64,000 bases of DNA, taken from NCBI RefSeq assembly GCF_042433915.1, contig NZ_JBHLUN010000004.1:1-64000 (forward strand), in the 5' to 3' direction. This stretch comes from Roseomonas elaeocarpi (lineage in GTDB: Bacteria; Pseudomonadota; Alphaproteobacteria; Acetobacterales; Acetobacteraceae). The number at the start of each line of letters is the position of its first letter. Within the stretch, counting starts at the first letter, position 1. The notes beneath the pieces were generated by a model, which worked only from the letters and a program-made list of their open reading frames with translations, was not told the origin of the DNA and searched no databases. Made by a program: the position numbers and the translations under genes. Positions 8,079-16,317 of the stretch are shown piece by piece.

Positions 8079-8885
8079 TCAGCCGTGCGAGAAGCTCAGG
8101 TGACGCCGCACGGCGCGCATCGCCAGCAGGCCGAGGGCGTTGGAGCCGATGCACCATTCCACGAGGTAGAGAACGCTGTAGTAGGACTTGATGTGGTCCC
8201 CGAAGGCGCCCTCGCGGATGATCTCGTGGATGTGCAGCAGCGGCATCCAGAGAAGGATGTTCCTGATCTCGGGCGGGAACCACGCCGCCGCGTAGAAGGC
8301 ACCCGAGATCGGCATCAGGAGATAGGTGGCCGGGTGCAGGATGCGCTCGAAGCTTTCCCAATAGGCGGAGGCGGAGGCGACCAGCAGCGACAACCCGTTG
8401 CACAGCACCGCCATGGCGCCCAGCCCCAGGTAGATCTGCCCGATATTCGCCGGCGGCATCTCCATGAACAGGGATGTCGCGGCGATCATGATGCTCACCA
8501 CGCCCAGGATCGCCAGGATCTCGATCAGGTTGCGGCCCATCATGATGTCCAGCAACGTGACCCGCCGGTGGTAGAGCAGCGTCATGTTCGACTGGATGGC
8601 CATGGCGGCCCTGGTCACCACGGACCGGAACATGAAGAACGGCACGTAGCCGTAAAGGCTGAACAGGAAGGGGTCCAACCCGCCCGGCATGGTATGGCCC
8701 GAGGCGTAGTGGATCAGGCCGACCGCCGTGCCCAGCACCAGCGGTTCCAGGAACAGCCAGAGAAACCCGATGTTGTGCCGGCCGAAGCGGGTCTGGATTT
8801 CCCGCATCATGATGGCGAAGACGACGGACCTTTGTATCCTCAGGCTTTCGAAGAAGCCTTCGCCGGTCGCACCGTAGTGGCTCAT
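8079..8885 (-). CDS. ABC-2 type permease, polysaccharide-export (KpsM/Wzm) family
   Basis: A 268-residue inner-membrane protein with six predicted helices. The N-terminal MMREIQTRFGRHNIGFLWLFLEP is the hallmark of capsule and O-antigen permeases such as KpsM, CtrC and Wzm. The ATG at 8885 follows AAGGAC at good spacing; longer frames upstream lack hydrophobic or family features. Such permeases pair with an ATPase (KpsT/Wzt type) and export a polysaccharide through the inner membrane. No partner ATPase, glycosyltransferase or KpsE-type gene is next to it, so the gene looks orphaned. Confidence 0.9.
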   Translation of the reverse strand: MSHYGATGEGFFESLRIQRSVVFAIMMREIQTRFGRHNIGFLWLFLEPLVLGTAVGLIHYASGHTMPGGLDPFLFSLYGYVPFFMFRSVVTRAAMAIQSNMTLLYHRRVTLLDIMMGRNLIEILAILGVVSIMIAATSLFMEMPPANIGQIYLGLGAMAVLCNGLSLLVASASAYWESFERILHPATYLLMPISGAFYAAAWFPPEIRNILLWMPLLHIHEIIREGAFGDHIKSYYSVLYLVEWCIGSNALGLLAMRAVRRHLSFSHG

Positions 8886-9080
8886 CGGTTCGTCCTTATC
8901 TCGTGCCGCAACGGCGGCAGGGCGAGTGGCCGCGCGGACCGGCCCCGCTGACGCGGGTCGGACCAGGATGCGCCCTGCCCGCGGAGCCCGGGCCGCCCGG
9001 CAGCGGCCGGCGCAGCATCGTCCCGCCAACCGTTTCGGCCGCGGCGGCGTCGGGCCACGCCACCAGGGTACCCGGGCGCG

Positions 9081-9545
9081 TCAGATCAGCTTTCCCTTGG
9101 CCGCCAGCCAGCGGGCCTTATCCAGATCGCTCACCAGCAGCGCGCCTGATTCCGGGTCTTCTATACTGCGCAGGCGATAGAACTGATAGGTCCCTCTCGG
9201 CTTGCCTTCCGCTTCGGGGGCACTCATCACGGTGCCGATCTGCAGGCCATCGAAGTCCTTGCGCCCGTAGATGCGCTGGATGCGGGCGGACTTGACCTCG
9301 ATCGCGCCCGAGGGCCGCGCGTGGTGCAGCACTGCCGGAATGTCGAGGTGATCCGCCAGCAGGTCCCCTTGCGGCTCGATGTCGTCGAAGGGGGCCTTTC
9401 CATGCCCTTCCGCCTCGATTTTTCCGGTCCGGGCGTTTTCCCGCAGCTTCAGCTTGCTCTTGCCGCGCACCCTGGTGAGCAGTTCGATGGCGATCCAGGC
9501 TACTATCGCAACCACCACGAACCAGTGGATCGGGAAATCCCTCAC
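9081..9545 (-). CDS. hypothetical protein with one N-terminal membrane helix
   Basis: A 154-residue protein that I do not recognise. It has a membrane segment at about residues 6-24 (HWFVVVAIVAWIAIELL), then a Lys/Arg-rich cytoplasmic stretch and a soluble C-terminus rich in charged residues. Charge after the helix predicts Nin-Cout or an inverted topology equally poorly. Codon use is less GC-extreme than its neighbours and the upstream spacer is AT-richer, which could mean recent acquisition. It is transcribed toward the orphan ABC permease with a 195-bp gap, so a functional link is weak. Confidence 0.6.
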   Translation of the reverse strand: MRDFPIHWFVVVAIVAWIAIELLTRVRGKSKLKLRENARTGKIEAEGHGKAPFDDIEPQGDLLADHLDIPAVLHHARPSGAIEVKSARIQRIYGRKDFDGLQIGTVMSAPEAEGKPRGTYQFYRLRSIEDPESGALLVSDLDKARWLAAKGKLI

Positions 9546-9976
9546 GTCATTCTCCTGCTTTGCGATGCTTTCCGGCTGTCACGGAAAAACAAGGAAGTTT
9601 CCGGGTTCCCCATCCGACCCAATCCCGGCTCTCCCGCTTCCTTATGCAGGAACATCGCAACATCTTTTGCTTGGTTCCCGCATCGCACTTTCCCTTCGGG
9701 ACTTACCGAATATTGCAATAATTGTCCAGGGTGACACCACTTTCCTGCGCCGAAGCAATAACAGGCGATCGGCAGGGCAAACAGATCATAACCCGATCTT
9801 CGCGCCGAAGCGGACGGCTGCGGACGGCAGCGGTCCCGCCGTTCCACCGGGCACCGGCACCCGCGGGTTGCCGGATCCCAGTGGCCCACGGCCCGTAGCC
9901 GCATCGCCGGCGCCGGCTCCCTCGGCAGACCGCCACCGGCCACCCCCGCGCTGCACTCCTGCTCCGCCCCCGCCGC
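9546..9976. other. AT-richer intergenic region
   Basis: A 431-bp stretch between the LysR gene (its 3' end) and the hypothetical membrane protein (its start). The part at 9560-9790 is clearly less GC-rich than the surroundings and includes CAATAATTG and CGAAGCAATAACAGG. A minus-strand open frame crosses it but shows no family features and ends in low-complexity sequence, so I do not call it. A minus-strand promoter for the hypothetical gene is likely here. Confidence 0.4.
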
Positions 9977-11029
9977 TCACCCGTGCGAGCGACGTCGCGC
10001 GGGCGCGCCCTCCACCACCTTCAGGGCGGCCTTGGGAAGAGCCGCGGGGGCAGCGCCGGGCGAAACATCCGGGCCATCGCCCGGCACGCTCCCCGGCTCG
10101 GCATTGCGCGCCACGATCTCCGCCACGAAGCCGCGCAGCGCTTCCACCAGCACCTGGGCCGCGGGCGTCAGCGGCGTGTCGGCGCGGCGGATCATCCCGG
10201 CCGGCCTGGCGCGGGAGGCCGCGGGCAGCGGCGCCGCGCGCATGGTGCCGCGCAGGAGGTCGCCCGCCATCATCGTGTTGGGCATCACCGAGATGAAGTC
10301 GGTGGAATGCAGCATCTCGCGGATAAAGGAATAGGAGGTCGAGCGCAGCGAGGTCGTGGGCACCAGCCCCAGCATCGCCAGCAGCTGGTTGATCTCCTTG
10401 CCCACCTGCTGCCCGATCGTCGGCAGCACCAGCTCCCACCGCCGCAGCGCCTCGGCCGTGATGGCAGCCTCGAAGATCGGGTGGCCGGTGCGCGCCAGCA
10501 CCGAGATCGGCTCCTCGTAGAGCGCTTCCCGCAGGAAGCCATCGGGCTTCTCGGTCGGGTAGAGCTGCCCCACCACCAGGTCGATCTCGCCCGCCTCCAG
10601 GCGTGGCAGCAGGTCCTCGGTGCGGCCCTGCACCACCTGGATCACCAGCTCCGGATGCGTTCCGTGCAACCGCCCGAGCACGCCCGGCAGCACGCCCGCC
10701 GCCGCCACCGGCAGCGCACCCAGCATCACCGTGGCCTTGATCCGCCCCGACAGCCGGTCCAGCTCCTCATCGAGGCGGCGCAACTCGCCCAGCATCCGCC
10801 GGGCGGATTGCAGCACCACCTCGCCCGCCTCCGTGGCATGCACCCCGCGCCCGCTGCGCTCGAACAACTGGAAGCCCAGCAGCGACTCCGCTTCCTGCAG
10901 GCTGCGGGTCAGCGCCGGCTGCGTCACCGCCAGCGCGCGCGAAGCCCCCAGGATGCTGCCATGCGCCGCGATGGCGTCCACCGCCCGCAGCAGGCGGAGC
11001 TTGAGCTGCTGATCGAGGTGCCTGGGCAT
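9977..11029 (-). CDS. LysR-family transcriptional regulator (PcaQ/GbpR-like)
   Basis: A 350-residue LysR regulator: N-terminal helix-turn-helix at about residues 10-70 (GSILGASRALAVTQPALTRS) and a periplasmic-binding-like effector domain from about 95 to 300 (VMLGALPVAAAGVLPGVLGR). LKLRLLRAVDAIAAHGS resembles the PcaQ/GbpR branch, often tied to aromatic or sugar-acid catabolism. The ATG at 11029 fits the family N-terminus. The C-terminal 45 residues are a low-complexity Ala/Pro tail. It is downstream of the GalB/aldolase/Bug operon on the same strand, separated by repeat element copy 1, and probably controls that operon. Confidence 0.9.
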   Translation of the reverse strand: MPRHLDQQLKLRLLRAVDAIAAHGSILGASRALAVTQPALTRSLQEAESLLGFQLFERSGRGVHATEAGEVVLQSARRMLGELRRLDEELDRLSGRIKATVMLGALPVAAAGVLPGVLGRLHGTHPELVIQVVQGRTEDLLPRLEAGEIDLVVGQLYPTEKPDGFLREALYEEPISVLARTGHPIFEAAITAEALRRWELVLPTIGQQVGKEINQLLAMLGLVPTTSLRSTSYSFIREMLHSTDFISVMPNTMMAGDLLRGTMRAAPLPAASRARPAGMIRRADTPLTPAAQVLVEALRGFVAEIVARNAEPGSVPGDGPDVSPGAAPAALPKAALKVVEGAPARRRSHG

Positions 11030-11152
11030 CGTGTTCCGGCGTCGCGTCCCGACCCGGCCGCGGGAAACGCGGACGGACGGACAGGGCGCGCATCCTGCAC
11101 CAGCCGCGGCCGCAATCCCAGGCCTGTCCGGTTCGGGCTGACGTCGGGCCTC

Positions 11153-11425
11153 TCCGGGGGAGAGAAAGAATTCTCTCCCCCGGACCCCCACTCATCTTTT
11201 CTCGGGACGCTGCCGCAGGAACGTTGAAGGCCCGTCGCGGTACGGCAGCCGCTGGCACTGCTGAAAACCCGGAAGGTTCTTGTCGGCGCTCACTGAGGCT
11301 TCCCTCGCTCCGGGTCGTGGACTCGGAGCGCACGACCCGGGCCATCGTCCCGCGGCAGCGTTTCGAACAAAGATGAGGGGCAAGGGGTCCGGGGATGGGG
11401 AGAATTCCTTCTCCCCACCCCCGGG
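11153..11425 (-). repeat. interspersed inverted-repeat element, copy 1 (opposite orientation to copies 2 and 3)
   Basis: About 273 bp of non-coding DNA. One end is a 14-bp hairpin (11153-11166 with 11171-11184, loop AGAA). The other is a 16-bp hairpin with one mismatch (about 11390-11425, loop TTCC). Inside each hairpin is a CCGGACCCC..CTCATCTTT..GACGCTGCCGC-type inverted repeat. A central hairpin sits at 11307-11329 (10-bp stem with one G.T pair, loop GTG). Read on the minus strand it matches copies at 57600 and 63670. It lies downstream of the DUF1932 dehydrogenase gene and upstream of the LysR gene. Confidence 0.85.
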
Positions 11426-11471
11426 GCTCACCACCGGCACCGGCCCACGACCGGCCAGCGCCCCCCGGACG

Positions 11472-12350
11472 TCACTCCTCCATCGTCGCCAGCACCGCGT
11501 CCAGCAGCGTGTCCAGGTCCTCGGTCGCCAGCACCTCCGACGACAGCATCGCGCCGTGCTCGGCCGACCAGTCCTGCCGCTGCGCGATCGGGCCGCTCAG
11601 GATCGGCGCCACGCCCACCTCGCTCACGGTACGGGCGACCTCGCGCATTTCCTCGGCGCGGCGGCGGCCATGGATCAGCGGGCGGCTGATGACGTAGCGC
11701 GCCAGGCCGCGCCAGTCGGCATGCGGGATGGTGTCCGACAGCGAGGCCAGGACCTCCTTTTCCACGCCGTAGCGGCGCGCCGCCAGCAGGCACTCGGTGG
11801 TCAGCGTTTCCAGCCCCTTCACCATCACGCTGCGGCACATCTTGACCGAGGACGCGCGGCCGATCTCCTCCGAGAACACCGTCAGCGCCATGTGGAACGG
11901 CGCCATGCGCTCCAGGAAGGCCTGCGCGTTCGGGCCGCCCAGCAGCATCGGCGAACGCAGGCCCTTGGGCGGCACGCTGGTCATCACCGCGGCCTCGACG
12001 TAGCGCCCGCCCGCCGCGGTGGCGATGGCGGAGGCCTCGCGCTTGGTGCCGGGCGAAACGGAGTTCACGTCCACCACGAAGGGCGCGTGCTCCAGCGCCC
12101 CCGCCAGCGAGCGCACCGCGTCGAGGTCGGAACCGGCGGTCACGGCGACGATCACGATCTCCGCCCCGCGCGCCGCTTCGGCGGCCGAGGCCGCGCGGCG
12201 GATGCCGGCCGCCTCGGCGTTGCGCGACGCCTTGCTGCCCGGGTCGGCGAAGGCGGTGTCGAAGGCGGTGATCTCCGCTTCCCCGCCGGCGCGCAGGTCA
12301 CGCGCGAAGATGCTGCCGACTTCGCCGAAGCCGATGATGGCGATGGACAT
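11472..12350 (-). CDS. NAD(P)-dependent oxidoreductase, 6PGDH/DUF1932 type
   Basis: A 292-residue dehydrogenase with an N-terminal Rossmann fold (MSIAIIGFGEVGSIFARDL, dinucleotide motif GxGxxG) and a helical C-terminal DUF1932 domain. FVVDVNSVSPGTK matches the substrate loop of the 3-hydroxyacid dehydrogenase/6-phosphogluconate dehydrogenase superfamily, and the Lys in VKMCRSVMVKG is the likely catalytic residue. It lies 196 bp after the Bug protein gene on the same strand, so it may belong to the catabolic operon, for example oxidising a hydroxy-acid intermediate. The substrate cannot be told from the sequence. Confidence 0.85.
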   Translation of the reverse strand: MSIAIIGFGEVGSIFARDLRAGGEAEITAFDTAFADPGSKASRNAEAAGIRRAASAAEAARGAEIVIVAVTAGSDLDAVRSLAGALEHAPFVVDVNSVSPGTKREASAIATAAGGRYVEAAVMTSVPPKGLRSPMLLGGPNAQAFLERMAPFHMALTVFSEEIGRASSVKMCRSVMVKGLETLTTECLLAARRYGVEKEVLASLSDTIPHADWRGLARYVISRPLIHGRRRAEEMREVARTVSEVGVAPILSGPIAQRQDWSAEHGAMLSSEVLATEDLDTLLDAVLATMEE

Positions 12351-12546
12351 GAACTCGTCTCCCTGTTGTCGCCCAGGCAGGCGGGCGACGTGGCTGGCCG
12401 CGAACCGGGCGGTTCACGGGTTCTGGCACGGGCGGCGCCGGCCCGCCCCCTGCCAGTGGAACTGTGTCACCCAAAGGACCGTGAGCCCAACCGGCGCCCG
12501 GCCCGACCCGCGGCGGGGCGCCCCCTGCCCCGCCGCGAACCCTGCG

Positions 12547-13599
12547 TCACTGGCGCGGAATCCCCGCCGTCTCGATCACCTCGGCCCAGCGCGCCGTGTC
12601 GGAGGCCAGGAGCTGCCTCATCGCTTCCGGCGTGCCGCCGCGCGGCTCCACGCCGGAATTGGACAGCACCTCGCGCACCGAAGGCATCGCCAAGACCGCG
12701 TTGGCGGCGGCGTTGATCGCGGCGATCGCGGCCGGCGGCGTGCCGGTGCGCGCCACCAGCGCGTTCCAGGAGGTCACGTCGTAGTTCGCCACGCCTAGTG
12801 ACTGCAGCGTGGGCGCGCCCGGCAGGCTTTCGGAGGGCACCGCCGAGGTCACCGCGATGGCGCGCAACGCGCCGGCATTCACCTGCCCCAACAGCGGCGC
12901 CGTGATCTCGAAGGCCACGTCCACGTCGCCGCGCAGCAGCGAGGTGATCAGCTGCGGCGTGGCCGGGAAGGCCACCGTTTCGGCCTTGAGCCCGGTGCGG
13001 ATCTTGAACAGCTCGGCCGACAGGTTCTGCGTGCTGCCGGCATTGATCGTGCCGATGTTCACCGCCCCCGGCTCCGCCCGCATCCGGTCGGTCAGGTCCT
13101 TCAGCGTGCGGATCGGCGAGTTCGGCGCCACCAGCACCGCGATCGGAAAGGCGCCCAGCGTCACGATCGGCGCGAAGTCGCGCAAAGGATCGAAGGGCAG
13201 CGACTTGAACAGCGACCGGCTGATCGCGGTGCCGTTGGTGGCCGCCATCAGCGTGTGGCCGTCGGCGGGCGCTCCCATCACCTGCTGCGCCGCGGTGATG
13301 CCGCCGGCCCCCGGGCGGTTGTCCACCACCACCGGCTGGCCGAGCCGCTCCGCCATCGGGTTGGCCACGGCGCGGATGGTCAGGTCCGCCACGCCGCCCG
13401 CGGCAAAAGGCACCACGATGCGGATGGGATGGTCGGGGAACTTCCCCTGCGCCCGCGCCACGCGCGGCGCGGCCAGCAGCGGCGCCGCCGCCGGCAGCGC
13501 CAGCAGGGCCGCGGCCCCGCGCAGCAGTGTCCGGCGCCCCGTCGCCGGCTCCGTCGGGGCGGAACGCCTGCCGCCCTCCGGCTCGAAACGGTTATCCAT
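12547..13599 (-). CDS. tripartite tricarboxylate transporter (Bug/TctC) substrate-binding protein
   Basis: A 350-residue periplasmic binding protein. A Tat/Sec-type signal (GRRTLLRGAAALLALPAAAP, ending near ARAQ) is followed by the Bug opening PIRIVVPFAAGGVADLTIRA and VVDNRPGAGGITAAQQVMGA, the conserved carboxylate-binding loops. Bug proteins bind small organic acids or aromatics. No TctA/TctB membrane subunits are nearby, as is usual for orphan Bug genes in Roseomonas and Bordetella. It is 15 bp downstream of a second Bug gene in the operon. Confidence 0.92.
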   Translation of the reverse strand: MDNRFEPEGGRRSAPTEPATGRRTLLRGAAALLALPAAAPLLAAPRVARAQGKFPDHPIRIVVPFAAGGVADLTIRAVANPMAERLGQPVVVDNRPGAGGITAAQQVMGAPADGHTLMAATNGTAISRSLFKSLPFDPLRDFAPIVTLGAFPIAVLVAPNSPIRTLKDLTDRMRAEPGAVNIGTINAGSTQNLSAELFKIRTGLKAETVAFPATPQLITSLLRGDVDVAFEITAPLLGQVNAGALRAIAVTSAVPSESLPGAPTLQSLGVANYDVTSWNALVARTGTPPAAIAAINAAANAVLAMPSVREVLSNSGVEPRGGTPEAMRQLLASDTARWAEVIETAGIPRQ

Positions 13600-13614
13600 G
13601 GCCTCGGTGCTCCC

Positions 13615-14616
13615 TCAGTTCGCCTGCACGTTGGCGCGGCGGACCACCTCGCCCCATCGCTCGCGCTCGGCCGTGATGAAGCGGCCGAAGGCTTCGGGCG
13701 TGTCGGGCGCCGCCACGGCACCCTCGGCCTCGAGCCGCGGCTGCAGCTTCGCACTCTTGAGGATGCGGGTGCATTCCACGTTAAACCGGTTGATGATCTC
13801 GGGCGGCGTGCGGGCCGGCGCCACCAGCCCGTACCACTGCGTCGCCTCGAAGCCCGGCAGGCCCTGTTCCGCCATGGTGGGAAGCTCGGGCGCCGCCGAC
13901 AGCCGATCGAGCGAGGTCACGCCCAGCGCCCGCAGCATCCCGGCGCGCACCGGCGGCAGCACCGGCGGCCCGCCCGTCAGCGTCAGGTCGATGGTGCCCG
14001 AGATCAGGTCGTTCATCATCGGCGCGGTGCCGCGATAGGGCACGTGCGTCATCTCGATGCCCGCCGCCAGGCTGAAGGCCACCGCGGCGATATGCGCGGC
14101 CGAACCGTTGCCGCCGGAACCGTAGCTGAGCGCGCCCGGCTTGCTCTTGGCCAGCGCGATCAGCTCCGGCACGCCGCCCTTGGGGAAGCTCTTGGGGTTC
14201 ACCACCAGGATGTTGGGCACGATGGCCGCCAGCACGATCGGCGCGAAGGCGGTGGCGGTGTCGAAGGGCAGGTTGGGATAAAGCGCCGGGTTCACCGCCA
14301 GCGTGCCAATATGGCCCATCATCAGCGTGAGCCCGTCGGGCGGGGCATGCGCCACCACCTCGGTGCCGATCGTGCCGCCGGCGCCGCCGCGGTTCTCCAC
14401 CACGAAGGGCTGACCGAAGACCTCCTGCAGCTCGGCCGCCAGGGCGCGCGCCAGGATGTCGGTGCTGCCGCCCGGCGTGAAGGGCACCACGATCCGCGCC
14501 GGCCGGTCCGGCTTCCAGCCGCCGGCCGCCCCCTGCGCCCTCGCCCCGCGCACCATTCCGGTGCCGAGCGCGAGGCCCCCTAATCCCGCGGCGAGGCCGC
14601 GACGTCCCAACATCAT
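13615..14616 (-). CDS. tripartite tricarboxylate transporter (Bug/TctC) substrate-binding protein
   Basis: A 333-residue Bug protein. The signal peptide is Arg-rich (LGRRGLAAGLGGLALGTG) and ends near ARAQG. The mature part has ARIVVPFTPGGSTDILARAL and VENRGGAGGTIGTEVVAHA. It is clearly a paralogue of the next gene, not a recent duplicate: outside the loops the sequences differ widely. Tandem ATGs at 14616 and 14613 follow GGACGAACAGG. Two different Bug proteins in one operon suggest two related substrates or an unshared binding role. Confidence 0.92.
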   Translation of the reverse strand: MMLGRRGLAAGLGGLALGTGMVRGARAQGAAGGWKPDRPARIVVPFTPGGSTDILARALAAELQEVFGQPFVVENRGGAGGTIGTEVVAHAPPDGLTLMMGHIGTLAVNPALYPNLPFDTATAFAPIVLAAIVPNILVVNPKSFPKGGVPELIALAKSKPGALSYGSGGNGSAAHIAAVAFSLAAGIEMTHVPYRGTAPMMNDLISGTIDLTLTGGPPVLPPVRAGMLRALGVTSLDRLSAAPELPTMAEQGLPGFEATQWYGLVAPARTPPEIINRFNVECTRILKSAKLQPRLEAEGAVAAPDTPEAFGRFITAERERWGEVVRRANVQAN

Positions 14617-14786
14617 TCCTGTTCGTCCTTCCCGACCGGGCCTCTTCGTGCCCTGGATCTTGCCGTGGCCCGCGCGGACAGCCCGCGCGGCACCCCGGAT
14701 CTCTCGCCCGCGCCGGACAGGCCTTCCGGCCCGGCGCGAACCGTCGCGGGCGCCCGCTGCCCGAGGCAACGCGGCGCCCGCCGCCG

Positions 14787-15641
14787 TCACCCTACCTCGG
14801 GTGGCAGCCCTTCCCAGATCTCCCCGACCGAAAGCTCACGCGGGATCAGCCCCTGCTCGGCGCAGAAGCGGCTGGCCACGCGCAGCGCCGGCTCCAGCGC
14901 CGCGCGCCCACGCAGCGGCGCCTCGGGGAACAGCGACACCGCCGCCGCCGCCACGCCCGGCCGCGCCGCCACGTCGGCGCGCAGCACCAGCAGGTGGTTC
15001 ACCGGCTTGAAGCCGTAATGCGCCAGGAACTTCCGCCCCGCCTGATCCGGGTCTGGGAACACGGTGCGCAGCGCCGGGTCCGACGGCACGTCGTTGCCCA
15101 CGATCACCGCGTCGAGCGCGCCATCGCGCAGCATCGCCAGCATGTCGGCGCCGTCCGGCGCGCGCTCGCACCAGGGCGGGTCCCGGTATTCCGCGAGATG
15201 CGCGTCCTCGAAGCACACCCAGCGCACCTGTTCCGGCCGCAGCCCGAAGCCGTCGCCCAGGATGCCGCGCAGCCACATCGCCGTGGTCTGTCCGTAGGAG
15301 CGCACGCCCAGCCGCTTGCCCGCCAGGTCGCCCGGCCCCTGCACGGGACCGTCCACCCGGCACAGCAGCGCCGCTTCCTGGAAGCGTTCCGCCACCACCA
15401 CCGGCAGCAGCACCAGCGGCTTGGCCGCCGCCTTGGCCATCAGGAAGGTGGCGATCGCCATCTCGCTGAGCTCGAAGCGCCCTTCGCGCACCATCGGCGC
15501 GAAGGCGCGGTTGGCCGGCTTGATCCCCGCGTCGTCGAGCCGCAGCGCCGCACCCGGCACCGCGCCGTCGAGGGCGGCTACGGTGTGCGGATAGCGCCCG
15601 ACGGCCGAGCGCAGCACCGGGAGTGCGGCGCCCTCAGCCAC
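14787..15641 (-). CDS. 4,5-dihydroxyphthalate decarboxylase-like / periplasmic-binding-fold protein
   Basis: A 284-residue protein of the family that includes 4,5-dihydroxyphthalate decarboxylase (Pht5). FELSEMAIATFLMAKA, GKRLGVRSYGQTTAMWLRG and IVGNDVPSD-type positions match its conserved blocks. The true decarboxylase makes protocatechuate. The fold is shared with ABC binding proteins, but no signal peptide is seen, which favours a cytoplasmic enzyme. The GTG at 15641 overlaps the aldolase gene by 8 bp; no ATG is available nearby. Its place beside GalB- and GalC-type genes supports aromatic-acid catabolism. Enzyme activity is inferred. Confidence 0.72.
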   Translation of the reverse strand: MAEGAALPVLRSAVGRYPHTVAALDGAVPGAALRLDDAGIKPANRAFAPMVREGRFELSEMAIATFLMAKAAAKPLVLLPVVVAERFQEAALLCRVDGPVQGPGDLAGKRLGVRSYGQTTAMWLRGILGDGFGLRPEQVRWVCFEDAHLAEYRDPPWCERAPDGADMLAMLRDGALDAVIVGNDVPSDPALRTVFPDPDQAGRKFLAHYGFKPVNHLLVLRADVAARPGVAAAAVSLFPEAPLRGRAALEPALRVASRFCAEQGLIPRELSVGEIWEGLPPEVG

Positions 15642-16317
15642 CGAAGTCCTCGTAGCGCAGCCCCTTCTTGGCCAGCGCCTCGCGCATGCCGTAGATGTCG
15701 AGGCCGAGCTCACCGGCCTGCAGGCGCTTGCGGGTCGCGGCCTCCTTGTCCTCGCGCTTGCGCGACGCCTCGAGCACCGCCTCCGCTTCCTCGCGACGCA
15801 CCACCACCACGCCGTCGTCGTCGCCGATCACCAGGTCGCCCGGGTTGATCAGCTGCCCGGCGCAGACCAGCGGCAGGTTCACGTCGCCCAGCGTTTCCTT
15901 GACCGTACCCTGCGCCGACACCGCCACCGACCAGACAGGGAAGTCCATCTCGCGCAGCGCCGCCACGTCGCGGCAGCCGCCGTCGATCACCAGCCCCACC
16001 ACGCCGCGCGCCCGCAGCGAGGAGGCCAGCAGCTCCCCGAAATAGCCCGCGTCGGAGGGCGAGGTCGGCGACACCACCAGGATGTCGCCCTCCCGGCACT
16101 GTTCCACCGCGACGTGGATCATCCAGTTGTCGCAGGGCGCGATCGACACGGTGACGGCGGTGCCCACCGCCTGCGCGCCGGCGTAGATCGGCCGCATGCG
16201 GGAATTCAGCAGCCCCTTGCGGCCCTGCGCCTCGTGGATCGTGGCGACGCCGTAGGGCGCGAAGCCCTTCGCGACCTCGGCGGAAACGCGCGGCGGGTTG
16301 CGGCGGACAAGGCTCAC
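15634..16317 (-). CDS. RraA-fold 4-carboxy-4-hydroxy-2-oxoadipate aldolase-like protein
   Basis: A 227-residue member of the RraA-like HMG/CHA aldolase family (LigK, ProA, GalC). YGVATIHEAQGRKGLLNSRM and VIDGGCRDVAALREMDFPV carry the conserved Arg-Asp metal/phosphate site (GGCRD). CHA aldolase splits 4-carboxy-4-hydroxy-2-oxoadipate to pyruvate and oxaloacetate, the last step of the protocatechuate 4,5-cleavage and gallate routes. The GTG start overlaps the upstream GalB-type gene (GTGA), so the two are translationally coupled, as expected for consecutive pathway steps. Family members that only bind RNase E are smaller, about 160 residues. Confidence 0.87.
   Translation of the reverse strand: MSLVRRNPPRVSAEVAKGFAPYGVATIHEAQGRKGLLNSRMRPIYAGAQAVGTAVTVSIAPCDNWMIHVAVEQCREGDILVVSPTSPSDAGYFGELLASSLRARGVVGLVIDGGCRDVAALREMDFPVWSVAVSAQGTVKETLGDVNLPLVCAGQLINPGDLVIGDDDGVVVVRREEAEAVLEASRKREDKEAATRKRLQAGELGLDIYGMREALAKKGLRYEDFGG

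Noticed and set aside
9542..9943. A 133-codon minus-strand open frame in the AT-richer spacer
   Set aside because: No family features, no ribosome-binding site, and its N-terminal half runs into Arg/Pro/Ala low complexity; not enough to call a gene.
12547..14616. Complete tripartite tricarboxylate transporter
   Set aside because: Only two binding proteins are present; no TctA or TctB membrane genes occur in the window.
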